Shown here one piece after another: positions 9,318 through 22,341 of a DNA stretch of 64,000 bases. The position numbers were made by a program, and so were the translations under genes. This stretch comes from Perkinsus chesapeaki (taxonomy: Eukaryota; Perkinsozoa; Perkinsida; Perkinsidae): NCBI GenBank assembly GCA_013115145.1, contig JAAPAO010000078.1, forward strand, positions 1 through 64,000, in the 5' to 3' direction. The notes beneath the pieces are model-generated. The model ran no database searches and was not told the DNA's origin. It saw nothing but the letters and a program-made list of their open reading frames with translations. The stretch's first letter is position 1, and the number at the start of each line of letters is the position of its first letter.

Positions 9318-12300
9318 CTACACCTCTAGTTCGAGACCGTTCATCTGAAGGACCTTCTCATCGGTCATGTAGGAGACTTTGGCTTACTAATGTTGCTCGG
9401 ACCAGTTCTTGATTTTTCTTTCTAAAGGACTCGCTAGCAGTTCGCCACCGTGAGGCCTGGCTCTCTAGGTGCTAAGAAAGATGTCAACGGCAACCAGACA
9501 TGAAACAGGCCGTGTTACACAACTGGTGGTCATCGAAAACAACAACAACTCACTTCAATTTTTTCCTGCATTTTCTTCTTCAAATCTTCCTCTCTCGATT
9601 GCCACTCTTGCTTCAATCCTTCAAGCTGCTTCCGAAGTTTAGCGGCTTCTTTGCGACTCGCAAGCAACTGCATCAGCCACAGTAACAAAGAAAAAGGAAT
9701 TTCCTATATTCCAACTAAGATTGCAGTCACCTTTCAAAAAACTAAAATCTGAACTTGGTAAAGTCTGACAGCAGCTAGACTCTAGATGGTTAGAATAATA
9801 CCTGGCTTTCACCTAGGCGTCCCGGGTTCGATTCCCGGTAGCGGAACATCCATTCAACTCGACCAGCTCACCGTTGCTTCATTGTGATGGGCCGCTGCCA
9901 ATACTTCTCCTTCTTTGCGCTCTACTGCACTCCTATGATGTGTTACCTCCTTCTCCAGTTGCTCTACAAGTCTGCTGTTTTCTATTCTTAAAGCCTGAAC
10001 AACTGAAGGCAGCATCGCTCATTGGCCATCACCTCACTTCGATTTCCTTTCGTGTCACAAGGGACTCCTCTTCAGCTTTGGCACATCTTTTTATCAGCTG
10101 CTCGTTCTCTCTGTTGAGCTCGGCTGCTCGAGCTGTTAGTATCTCCTCCCTGGCAGTAGGAGGTGTAAACCGATCTCATGAAAGGACAGGTGCTACTCTG
10201 TCTTGAATGAGTTGTTCTGCAACCCGAGTTCATCCTTCAAAGCTCGGATTTGCTTGTCCAGGTCATCGTTCTCGGACACAAGTGCCAACCTCGACGTCTG
10301 GAGCTCCTCGGACTCCTTGCTCCTAAGGTCTCTCTCACGGTCAAGCTCTCGGTTAAGCAAACCATTGGCTTTGCGCAAAGAAACATTCTCCTCTTCAACA
10401 GTACACAGTCGAGCCTACAAAGTGTTTGATGGTGATAGGCTTTGTGAGCGGGGAGTGAAGCGGTAAGTGGGAGAGTAAGCCGTTTAATGCTCACTCTGAG
10501 GCTCGCTGCTGCTTCATCACTGGACTCTAACTTATGCTCCATATCACCACACCTATAAAAGATCTCAATGCTGGACGCCAGGCAGTAGGTCACTTCCGAC
10601 GAGAAGCTTCTCTCTCGGTTGCCAACGCTTCGGACATCTCTTTCTTAAGTTGAGCTACGTCTGCCTTCCTGGCCCTAACCTCACATTGGAGCTTCTCGCT
10701 CAGCACCTGTTCCTGTCAACCACGTGGTTCCGGGTTTTGTCACAGGATAAGCGTGCTTACCTGTAGGCAGGCTCTGTCCCGAGCGGTTTGCATCTCGACC
10801 AGTTCATCTCGAGCTTCCATGAGTTCACCCTTGCAGTCGTCCAATCGGAAGTGAGTATCCGCTCGCCGCTTCTCCAGGGATTTCTAAACTAGATCCCACT
10901 AGTGCATGCCACACATGTGCCCACCAAAGTTTTGTTAGCTGACTCGGCTTCAGCTCTGGCCACGTTGAGGTCCGCTGTCAGCTGAGCTATCCGCGACTTA
11001 GCGTCCTCGACTTGCTCCTCGAGCTGAATAAATGATACCAGGATTAAAGATCCATGTCAGTGGTGAACTGTTTGCAGAAGCTCGCAACTTACAGAGGTCA
11101 TACGCCTCACGGTGCTAGATTCTAGAGACCGCATCCTTTCGGTAGCATTGCGTGCTCGGGAGTCGGCCTCTTGAAGGGCCTGTGGAGTTAGACATCTGCT
11201 CGCTCTGTTCGTGATTCGCTGCAACCTTGTTTTTGTGGTGTAGTTCCTCTCGCAGCTTTTGCAATGAGTCCTCGAGGTTCTTCCGCTGTAGCCTGGAAAG
11301 TCGCCGCAGTCACAGCTGTGCATAGCCTTGATCCATACCGGTCACCCTGAGCATCCCGTTCAACTTGAAATCGGCGCTCTTCGCTGGTCTGGGCTTCAGC
11401 GGACAGTTCTTCAAGACGGGTCTCTGCTATTGCTCGGCGTTCTTCAGATCGAGCCAACTGGCGTGCGAACTGCAGGAGAGAATTGTAAGGCACAGTTGAC
11501 CAGTCTTAGTTCCATCAACACACGGGACGTCAACCGTGTTTTAGTCGCACACTACTGAGAGTGAACTGCTCAGGTGACATGTGCTGGAGTTTAATTAAGC
11601 ATGAGACCTTTCCATTGAAAGCCTCATCTCATCAGCAACGGTTAAACGGTATCCAACAAGGGAACGGCGACATGGATAGCCTGGGGTCTACTCGGAGCTG
11701 AGCCACTGATGTTGGGTTACTAGACTACCCGTAAAGTAGTCACCACCGACCGCAAGAAGCAACAGCGAGAAGGAAGGTATAAGCATTGCGTGAGTCTGAA
11801 GCGACGCATCAGACTTTGCATCGAGTGAACCGGTCGAAAGGTTCTTCGCTGAACCAGCTCTATAAGAAATACATCTTGATCAAGAGAGCATCGGGCAGTG
11901 CCCGACGGGCACCGATGTTCTTGCTCTCTTCCAGGTCCGTGCACTGTGCACCACATCCACAACGTGGCGCACGAGCTGCGCACCATACTAAGAGAAGGCC
12001 ACTCGAAGCTTGTAAGACCTTGCTACAGGTTCACTGCAGCGCCTCGATCGTAGGTTTTGTTCACTACTAAACGGCTGGGCCGAAGTCTTCAGGCCGCCGT
12101 GTATCCGTGAACATAGAAGTGGCTTGCAGTGGAGTGCTTCTAAGTCACTGGGGTACATCGTTCTCCCCAGAAGTCGTAGTATGTACGTTGGCAGCTGGTA
12201 CGGTTCTAGCAGCGATGACGATAATCCAATGATCCATCAAACCGGAAATACAGACTTCTGTCGACAAGATTAAGTGGGCAATGATAACATGAATAACAGG

Positions 12301-13829
12301 CGAATAGCATCCTCACTTCTTGTGCTTTGCTCTCTGCTTGGTTTCGCCGAGCACTGTTCTCCTGTTGTTGCTCTTTCAAATGACTGATGGCGAGCTGAAC
12401 GAAACATTCCCATCGGCTGTGATAATTTCTGGGCCTACTTGTAACTTAGACACTTCCTCCTTCAATAAATGATTCTGACAAAAGATGCTTACCAAGCGAG
12501 TAGAGGATAGGTAGATGAGCCCACTTGGGTATCAAGAACATCATTTTGCTCTCGAACACATTGGGCCAATTCCTCTCCAGCGGCGCCTCCATCAGGACTC
12601 TCAACGGCAATTCTAAAACAACGGAGATTCGGCTCCGCCGCCTAGGCGACCCTACCTGAGAGCGTCCGTGAGCCGTCCGATCTCCCCTCGTAGCTCTTTA
12701 TTTTTAGCAAGGAGCTCGGCGGCCTCATCTGTGAGCACTTTAAGTATGAGTGAACTACAGGCCAGCTTACGCGTGAGTAGACGCAACTCTTCGGTGCGTT
12801 GTGCGAGCAGATCCTCGGCAGATTTCTTGTGGGGTGATCTGGATACCACGATATCACCACCAAGACGAACCCTTGCAGCTACGCCGATTCAGTGCCGCTG
12901 CTGTCGTGAAAGTACTCCACAGATGCTTGGGTGGAATTACGAGGCATTTGATAGCAGGCAAGCCTTAATTATCCAACTGCGCTCGTTAGCAAGGAGCAGC
13001 AGCGTCCAACCTGGACGGGCCTTAGGCGGTCCAAGCCCCCTCCTTATAAACCATTTAACCCTCTATATAGATATCCACGTGATCATGCCATCAACGAAAA
13101 AGAGCAATTGGAGACATCAGATGCAGCATGGAAAGGATCACATAGGTCTCTTGACCTTGTTCACTTGACGTGAATGCGGGCTCTGCGTCGATTGGGTCTG
13201 AGACTTTAGTAGACACTCGTACACAGCAGCCTACCGCTACCGTCGGCTCTTTCCTGGACGAGGATGCCGCACAGGTGGCGCTAGCTGCCCGGCGGCGCTT
13301 CATTATGGTTGACTCTGTTATGTTGTCACTCAAATAGGGAACATATCGAACGTATCCATTAGCTACAACGACAACGACCAGCACTATGGAGGGTCATACT
13401 GTACGCTTTCTAACCTGGAAAGTGAGAGTCGTGAATCTCAAGGACCTTCCGCAAGGCCATGGCTTCAGCTGGAGTTGGTCTATAAGTTAGCAATAATCCT
13501 ACCTCCACCGAGGCACTTACTCGTAGACGGTACTTGGCACAGTCGCCACTGTCGAGATGGAAGCCAGACGATCGGTGCGCATGCCTCTCTGAGATACGGC
13601 TTATTGCGGACACCAGTCTGCAGATTGCTACTATTTGAGGCAGCTTCGGTGATTCTACTCGATTGGTATCACTTCCCCTTGCTGCCGCGGGAGAGCTCCG
13701 ATTGCTGGCTTCCCGAGCTAGGCGTAGGTCTCTCGGGCTTTTCAACGAGCGTCGACGACGCATTCGAGATCCGTGGACACCCATACGGCAGAATCTGTCA
13801 GCCTGGCAATCATTCAACGACTTGGACAC
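9318..13829 (-). CDS. Long coiled-coil protein, multi-exon
   Basis: Joining minus-strand exons across short GT-AG introns gives a mostly helical protein rich in Glu, Lys, Arg, Leu and Ala. The N-terminal exon (from 13829, MSKSLNDCQ) is basic and Ser-rich. It joins with matching phases to exons ending PKLPQI, ...TVYE, ...HDSHFP and MKRRRAASATC. Coiled-coil exons follow, for example AEELAKNKELRGEIGRL near 12680, SHLKEQQQENSARR near 12340, ARSEERRAIAETRLEEL near 11430, EEQVEDAKSRIAQL near 11010, ENVSLRKANGLLNREL near 10370 and RKEAAKLRKQLEGL near 9650. It ends MNGLELEV-stop at 9318-9320. No head domain is evident. Cytoskeletal, basal-body or Golgin-type scaffolds are possible. One intron (about 11490-12295) is far longer than the rest, and another (9765-9871) holds a tRNA-Glu-like sequence. 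The exact start is uncertain. Confidence 0.65.
9771..9846 (+). tRNA. tRNA-Glu(UUC)-like sequence inside an intron, antisense to the gene
   Basis: The plus strand has a 5-bp anticodon stem CCTGG/CTAGG around loop CTTTCAC (anticodon TTC), a perfect 5-bp T-arm CCGGG-TTCGATT-CCCGG with B box, an A-box-like TCTAGATGGTTAGAATA, and the 3' acceptor strand TAGCGGA plus A. The 5' acceptor strand GCAGCTA pairs at only 5 of 7 positions, and the D-arm is about three bases too long. It fills most of intron 9765-9871 of the minus-strand coiled-coil gene. It may be a tRNA gene that still works or a tRNA-derived intron seed. Confidence 0.5.
11560..12295. other. Unusually long intron of the coiled-coil gene with a hairpin
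   Basis: About 800 nt separate the coiled-coil exons near 12300 and 11480, against 40-110 nt for most introns here. Inside, 11883-11929 forms a hairpin: outer arms AGAGAGCA/TGCTCTCT, then TCGG/CCGA, with the inner palindrome GTGCCCGACGGGCAC. No protein domain is visible. An inserted element or a structured RNA is possible. Confidence 0.4.
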
Positions 13830-14007
13830 TATACTGCTGCGACACCAACGAAACTTTAATTATCAATCGGCACGTGGCAAATAAATCACTAATCGGTGAT
13901 CACATCGTCACATGGTAGGCTAAGACTGTCAGTGTCCAATCGCAATACGGAGGGGAACTGGATCAACCTGGAGGATATACGTCATCACATGTACGGCAAG
14001 GAGCTGC

Positions 14008-14715
14008 TTACATATTAGCCAGCTCGGTGTAGTTGATGCTGCCATCCTTATCCTTAGCCACACCAGTCAGGACAGCGTCCACCTAGGCAGCAACATTCAG
14101 AAGAAAATCGACGCTGTAGTCCAAACCTCGGACGGTTTGAGCTTATCCCCGAGGGTAGTAGTCAAACTTTTCAGCTTGTCACTATTAATCACACCTGCCA
14201 TTCCACGGTCTCAGGGGGCGCAATTGCAGATATTGTCACCAGTGGAGGTTGGGTCCAGAACCTTGAAGGCCTTGGTCAGCCTGTCATGTGGCACAGGCGA
14301 CTGGTAATGCTCGTCTACGAGAAGGCTGCCAGTTCCTAGAGTCGTGCTGACCTACTGAAGCTCGTGATGAATCTATCCAGGTTAACCTTTAGTGGCAGGT
14401 TACGCACAATCTCATCGCAATCCTTCTGTGTCGGCGTTTGCCCGAGGCCCCTACAGAAGCCGAGGGACGCAGATGTGCTTAACGACGACAGTGACGCAAA
14501 ACGACAAATGTCCTCCCATGAGTTAGAGCACATCGACACATAAACGCCGAGGAAGCTCACCACCTGAATAGCGTTATGACTTCCTCGTGAGTAAGGTAAC
14601 CATCGCCATCGCTGTCACAGAGACCAAATGTGCTCCTAAGAAAGGATCTGTGCTTGTTTGTATAATCGAGAATAATTTGACTCAATGGCTGAGAGTGCTG
14701 AATCAGGAATAACAT
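14008..14715 (-). CDS. EF-hand protein of the calmodulin / myosin essential light chain type
   Basis: Five exons can be joined by phase. Exon 1 (ATG at 14713-14715) carries a canonical EF loop DSDGDGYLTHEE. After an intron come GLGQTPTQKDCDEIV and LDRFITSF, which match the inter-hand region of myosin light chains. A third exon has HDRLTKAFKVLDPTSTG. After a 45-nt intron come VINSDKLKSLTTTLGDKLKPSE and, after another, VDAVLTGVAKDKDGSINYTE, with EF loop DKDGSINYTE, ending at TAA 14008-14010. Two loops keep the Ca2+-binding Asp/Asn/Glu pattern and the middle hands look degenerate, as in light chains. Likely partner: the IQ motif of a myosin. Calmodulin-like or centrin-like alternatives are less likely given GQTPT and the GDKLKPSEV region. 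Confidence 0.75.
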
Positions 14716-15069
14716 GCTTCAATCGCGGAGGGTCCATTGAGACACACTCAAAATACTATAAACGATAAATAATAGACCAAGGCACCGCCGCCCGCTGCAA
14801 CCTCGCAACAGGATACTTCTCGAGCAATCCTCTGCAGCATGACGCCTATACAACACGATCATTATCCATAAGCGATGCTTCGCTCCGTCTAAAAAAATTG
14901 CCCATTTTAAATTGACAACACAAAGGTGTTATATTAGTGAAGTCACTCATCATCATTATCGTGGAGCTTGTTAGGCTGGGGAATGCCTGCACTCCAGACC
15001 ATAGGAGGAACACAACGTAATTGATGTTATCAACAACAAAACGCCACCGCCTTCATTGTTATGTAAAAC

Positions 15070-17015
<1,946 letters not shown>

Positions 17016-17735
17016 GAGAAATGGGCTACAATAACAGATAGGCTATCAGATATACGACATGCCCGACTTTCAGGTTGTGTGGTGCCCAGTAGTAGACCGT
17101 CCCCAGCGGAGCAATGATACCTGCAGTAACATGGACCCACCAAATAGGATATTCCATCACATAGACACACAAAAAGGGGACACTGCATAAACAGGAACAT
17201 TGTGTTTATGACACAAAGGCTGTCCCCGTCAGGTAGTTCACCACCCGACTTGTTCGATATCTCGGTAACTCCTGAATACTCGAGCTACCGCACTGCGCGC
17301 TTAGGGGGTGAATTTGTTGATTGGAAATAACACAAGTCAAATATGAACAGCGATGGAGGTGTAACGGATTGTAATAAGTGAAGATGGTGGTGGTGGTCGT
17401 TGTTGTGATTTATGTAAATGTGAAGATTACAACGACGACCGCCGCCGTCGACGATGCCAACGCCGCTAGACTGTATATGTCAATACCGACTCGATAAAGG
17501 CTTCCAATCTCACACCACAGCAGGATCAACAATCTATTACGAAGTATACAATATCAACAACAATATCTATGCACCGAAAACTGAGAGTGGTAAAGCGATG
17601 CTGCTGAGCACAAGTGAGGAAACCTATACGTCAATTTAGTTGCCTACGCAAGAGATATACGACAAAAGTAATGACGATGATCAGATGGACTTAGGCCTTC
17701 CAGCGGCGGCAAGCATATTAGCTTGATCTTCGAAC
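17016..17735. other. No supported gene; imperfect GGT/ACC-rich hairpin
   Basis: At about 17388-17450 a run of TGG triplets followed by TCGTTGTTGTGAT faces ATTACAACGACGACCGCC, forming an imperfect stem. No gene evidence. Confidence 0.35.
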
Positions 17736-17739
17736 TGAA

Positions 17740-18560
17740 TCAGGACAGAATAAAAATGACCGTTCGAGCATCACGCTCGCTTACGTTAAGGAAGGTGTTC
17801 TTCACAGATACCGGGACTGCTGCACCACCGTCTCCACCGACATATCCTTCATCTTGCTGGCAATTTTGGCGCGTATTGGTGGATCCATCTGGAATGCTTC
17901 CAGAGTCGATCGATCCCCCCGGTGCAGCACTCGGGCCAGTCATGCCAAGCATTTGCTGCCAGTCGGCTAATCCAGTCAGATATCGGCCTGAAAAATGCAC
18001 TCATCAACAGCGGAGCGACGCAGAAACCTACTAGCGTCGGTTAAATGTTGCATATTGCTCGGGGTGAGACCATCTAAAACAGAAGCGTTGCCGCTCCCGA
18101 TGGCTTGTGTGTCGTCTGTCTCATGAGACGGCATTCTCGTGAAGGAGCCTATGGCGGCGCCACCACCAACAGCCATTTTCGACGACAGATGAGGACAGTG
18201 ACCAGTACCTGAATAAAGCGCAAAGTTATACGTCATACAAGCGGATAGATTCGAGCCCACATGGTAGTGGGTCAACTTCAGCGACACCGTCCAAGACGAC
18301 CATTGGCGATAAGGACGCATCATGCAGGGCAGGCGCATTAGATACACCTTCGAACCACACTGGAGAGGTGTTCATACCTACTAAAGCAATGATAACAATC
18401 AAAAGCAGCAGAGATATACCAGTCTCTCTGAACGACCATCTCAAGCGACCTAGATCGTATTTGGTAACTTTACCGCAGGTACAATTCTCATCATCAACTC
18501 TAACAACCTGATCTGAGAATACCCCCGGCAGCTGCCGCCAGCCAAGAGGCCTACAAAAAG
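17740..18560 (-). CDS. Small membrane protein, unrecognised
   Basis: Minus-strand exons give an acidic, Cys-containing start (VRVDDENCTCGKVTKYDL), then LRWSFRETGISLLLLIVIIALV, a clear single transmembrane helix. A downstream exon near 17740-17960 is Gly/Ser/Asp-rich and low in complexity (GGSIDSGSIPDGS). It sits just after the helical-repeat gene on the same strand and could instead be its 3' part. I do not recognise a family. Exon joins here are tentative. Confidence 0.35.
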
Positions 18561-18599
18561 CATCGCAGCGATTCTCGTGAAAGAGTCCTTCAAAGATGG

Positions 18600-20701
18600 T
18601 ATCTCCCTGCACTTTTTGGCCAGGGCTGTGAGGACGTTAGCGTAGTCATGTATACAGAACTTGGTAACAGCCTTCACACAACATTCAGCCAGCTCTTCCC
18701 ACAGGCTCGGATCGCCGTATGTCGTATTAGCCAGCGCCCACATAGAGTTAGACAAGCAGTGGGGCGCCAATTCAGGAGCGTCGTCTCGGAGCTTCTTGGC
18801 GCATCCTTCGACCTGATGATAATCAACACGAACAATGACCGCTGCGCCACAAAATTGATGGCCTTACCAAGTCTGAGTAGTCGTTAACTTGGCCAAGTCT
18901 GACGAGACTCCAGAGGCACAGTGAGATGCTCTGAGCCGACAAAGTGCTCAAATTATCACGCAGTATATCACATATCTCTTCAATCAATGGCATAACCTAA
19001 CCAACGGTGATGTAATCCCACAATCCGCTGTCCCCCTTACCGAATTCGAACGAGTATGCCCGAGCTTCACTAGACCGTGAAGAAGCATGGCGGCATCTTG
19101 AGCACCCAAACCGGTAGTTGAATTTATCAGGTTCGCGCGATCTGCTAGGGCGTCGATGGCACAGCAATCGCAGACTCCCATACGAGCATACGCACTGAAT
19201 ATCGTGGCTGAAGTGGAAAGATGTTACCTTGTGCATGCGTACAGAAAGATACTATCTTACATATATCCGCTGTGCTGAATCGGAAGCTTTTGGATTTAAC
19301 ATAAGCGGCGGTGGCATCAACCAATTCTGGATCTTTAGCTGCAAGATCAACTCCCATGAACGCCAGAGCCCAAAGACATGTGCCTGAGCCAGGGATCGAA
19401 CCTCTGCGGGAAAGGACCACACGGGTTATTACTTAGCTGAGCGGGGGAGTACTTGTCCAGATGTTCGTCCATTTGCCTGGCGATCGCATCACAACACAGC
19501 GGGTCATGATATCCGAGCTTGCATAGGCCCCACGCCGCCGACGTGAGATCCTCACACGAGAATCTGATAGAAAAACCGTAAAATAGCTTCCGGCCTACAA
19601 CAGCGGACTCACTTCGATGCGAACTGGGCAACGTAAGCTTGGCAGGATTGTATGAGATCATCATGCTTTATCCCCACGCGGCCGAATGACTTTAAAATGG
19701 TCGCCACATCTTGGGGATTCAATCTTCCCGCCTGAAAGATGCCATACCGCAACTTCCTCAAACCAACCTGAAATGCAGCATAACCCACCTGTGCGTGCAT
19801 AAGTGCAACATATCCACATCTTTCAAAGACCATCTTAACTCTAGCTTGATCAGTAATATGTGGCATCAATCGACTTAACCCCCAAAGTGTCATAGATAGA
19901 TCTTGAGGGTTATACTTATCAGCTTGAGACAGTATCTAACAATAATACCACAACCTTTCCGTCACAACAAAAAACTGCTCAAGCAAATTTCCAATAACAA
20001 ATGATGCCACCGATTAAAGCCGTAGACTGAATGAACCCCTCAACGCGATGAGCTAACTGTGGCCAAATATTACCAGTACCGAGGACGGGCCACGAACCGG
20101 AGGCGGTAGCAGCTCATGAATACTTCTAATGCCGACGCCAAAGGCGTTTATATTACTCTATCACAGACTGCAGTGAAGTCTATTCCTTCATACCAATCGA
20201 TTTTAGCAAACGCCCAAATCGACCTTGAAATGTCTTGGGCGACATACTCGGATAGGTGGGCACAAAGATACCTATCATCAAGCTAACATTTCGAATGCAC
20301 TCATCAACCTAAGATACTACCCAACAACCGATCTTAAGAAGTTCGGCTCCTTAAGACCAACCTTTACATGTGCCCATAACATCTGTACAGCCACCCGAGG
20401 AGTACCTAAAAATACCGCTGCCGAAGATCGAACCCGCGACCCCCTACTATTTGCCAGCCTCGGTGTCGCATAGGTACACATATCCCTAACCGGTCCCTCA
20501 TAACCCAGCTTGCCGCATTGTTCACATATCCCCGTCAAAATCGCCAAGTCCAGGCCAGCCTCACTTTTAGCCTGACATCTCATCATCATCATCCACCACC
20601 ACCACCATCCGTAGTACATGGTCCGTGGAAAACACTCTATTGAGCTCATCTGTGATCCATTCTAGTGCATTACTGTTACTCGCTTTATTGCCACTGGTCA
20701 T
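18600..20701 (-). CDS. Helical-repeat protein of the FASTK / heptatricopeptide type, probably mitochondrial RNA-binding
   Basis: Starts MTSGNKASNS (ATG 20699-20701) and joins across about eight introns. Repeated units of about 37-40 residues carry the signature of these repeats: VAVQMLWAHVKVGLKEPNFL, FSCEDLTSAAWGLCKLGY, YSPAQLSTCLWALAFMGVDL, GAQDAAMLLHGLVKLGH, CLSNSMWALANTTYGD and FCIHDYANVLTALAKK. The pattern (Q/A)D-hhh-h-WALAKLG is that of FASTK-like or heptatricopeptide repeat proteins, which act on mitochondrial or plastid RNA in alveolates. No RAP domain was found, and the C-terminal end is unresolved. Two introns (19384-19432, 20406-20447) contain tRNA 3' pieces, one (20283-20320) a family E core and one (19564-19612) a family B core. 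Confidence 0.65.
19384..19432 (-). repeat. 49-nt intron with a tRNA 3' fragment, sense
   Basis: Minus-strand intron between ...YSPAQL and TCLWALAF. Contains GAGGTTCGATCCCTGGCTCAG (B box, T-arm 3' side). Phase 1 join restores the repeat sequence. Confidence 0.65.
19564..19612 (-). repeat. 49-nt intron ending in family B core
   Basis: GT-AG intron of the helical-repeat gene. It ends ATTTTACGGTTTTTCTATCAG, with the last 20 bases shared with the family B element at 48186-48224. Confidence 0.65.
20283..20320 (-). repeat. 38-nt intron with family E core
   Basis: Begins GTAGTATCTTAGGTTGATG. Removing it joins FLRSVVG to LMIGIFVPTYPS in frame. Confidence 0.65.
20406..20447 (-). repeat. 42-nt intron made of a tRNA 3' half, sense
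   Basis: Starts GTAGGGGGTCGCGGGTTCG (B box) and ends GCGGTATTTTTAG. Removing it joins YATPRLAN to STPRVAVQ in frame. Almost the whole intron is T-arm, acceptor strand and T run. Confidence 0.8.
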
Positions 20702-20800
20702 CTTACGAAGTTGCCTGAAACAACAACAACAACAACAATCAATAAGGCTCTGCCTGTCAAGAAGATGATGATACAAAAGGGAAGATATATACACTAGCTT

Positions 20801-21084
20801 TAAACCCACTGTATAGTGCTGCCTTTACCCTATTTAAACCCACTGTATGATGCTGCCTTTACCCTATTTAAACCCACNNNNNNNNNNNNNNNNNNNNNNN
20901 NNNNNNNNNNNNNNNNNNNNNNNNNNNNNNNNNNNNNNNNNNNNNNNNNNNNNNNNNNNNNNNNNNNNNNNNNNAACTGTATAGTGCTGCCTTTACCCTA
21001 TTTAAACCCACTGTATAGTGCTGCCTTTACCCTATTTAAACCCACTGTATAGTGCTGCCTTTACCCTATTTAAACCCACTGTAT
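20801..21084. repeat. 34-bp tandem repeat interrupted by assembly gap
   Basis: Unit of 34 bp containing gtgctgcctttaccc and tatttaaacccactgtat. Two copies lie left of the N run (20878-20974) and three right of it, nearly identical. True copy number is unknown because the gap sits inside the array. It lies between the 5' end of the helical-repeat gene and the next minus-strand gene region. Confidence 0.9.
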
Positions 21085-21339
21085 GCCTATTACCTAAGAA
21101 CGTTATGTAGGTCCTCATCACCCGGGTCTCTATCAACCTGCGGTGGTGTCCTCTGCTGTTGCTGTTGCTGTTGTCTCTTTTGTGGAGGAGTCTGCGATCT
21201 GCGACCATCTGACACCAACAACAACAACTACATACGAAATGCTCAGGGCGAAAGCAGTCTCTAATAATCAGAATAAGCATGTGATCCCGTACGTTCAAAA
21301 CTCGTTCTAATCAGGATCAAGCAAACTAGAATTCGACAT

Positions 21340-22010
21340 TTCCCACTTTCGAGTGACAGCTGCTGCTCCTCACACGCCCCATGAATATAGTATCCAGGCC
21401 TTTAAAACTCTCAAGAATAACCCTCAACATTTTTACAAACTATTCCACAAAGGAGTAATCCAATACAACCACATGTCCCCAATGATAACAGAATCTATGC
21501 TTTATATATTTTTATCAAATAAATTCCTATTGCATCTTCCCACTAGGAACTCGTTCGAGCTGTCGATGATAGACACCGTAATGCAGGATGAGCCACTACC
21601 TCTCACTCCCATAGCAAACAGTGAAGCTATTTTCACAAACGCCAGTGAAATCAACAACTGGGAGTCATCTACCACCCTAATCAAGCAAATGCGCAGGAGA
21701 TTCTTTGAAAATATTTCCTATATCAGAGACATTCCTTGTCGGTCCAGCAACAGCTTCTCCTCCATGACCCCCTACTGTCCACCTACTTCTTCCTCCACTA
21801 CTGCCCCGTCCGCCATGCTGTTGCTGGGAGTAATGACGCTGCTGCTGTTGGTAAGCACCCTGAGTAGCAGGCGACATCGGCCCATGTCCCAGGATGCTTG
21901 AGGTTGCGGATGGTGGCGGGGGGGTTGACGGTGACGATGACGATGATTGGAACTAAACGGGAGGAACGTGGACAAAATAACACTTCTTAACCTGCACACA
22001 ACCAATCAAG
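21340..22010 (-). other. Low-complexity minus-strand frame, possible 3' exons
   Basis: Minus frames near 21677-21877 encode Gln/Gly/Ser-rich sequence (QGAYQQQQRHYSQQQHGGRG). This could be further C-terminal exons of the SAPS gene or a separate gene. The remaining 22011-22340 shows nothing. Confidence 0.3.
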
Positions 22011-22341
22011 TCGATAGATCATCGCTAGATTAAATATTCGTCGCGTCGCCTAAAAATTACTAACGTCACTCCCGTGCGAGTGCACCGTCTTTTGTCGACG
22101 ACGCCAACTGGACGAGCAGACTCGAGTTCCGAGTTGGGTCCTTATCTAGTCTGGGTCGACTCAACCTTAAGTTGCTCTTCAATCAGACTGCCTCCTAGCA
22201 GTATGTCAACTGCGCCCATCTACTAAAGCATATTATGTGACCACAGAAGGTAATGAGATAAACGAGTAGATATAATAGATTATACTATTTCATAAAAGGG
22301 TCTTAATCATCATGGCCACATTATAACTGACCACATTTTAA

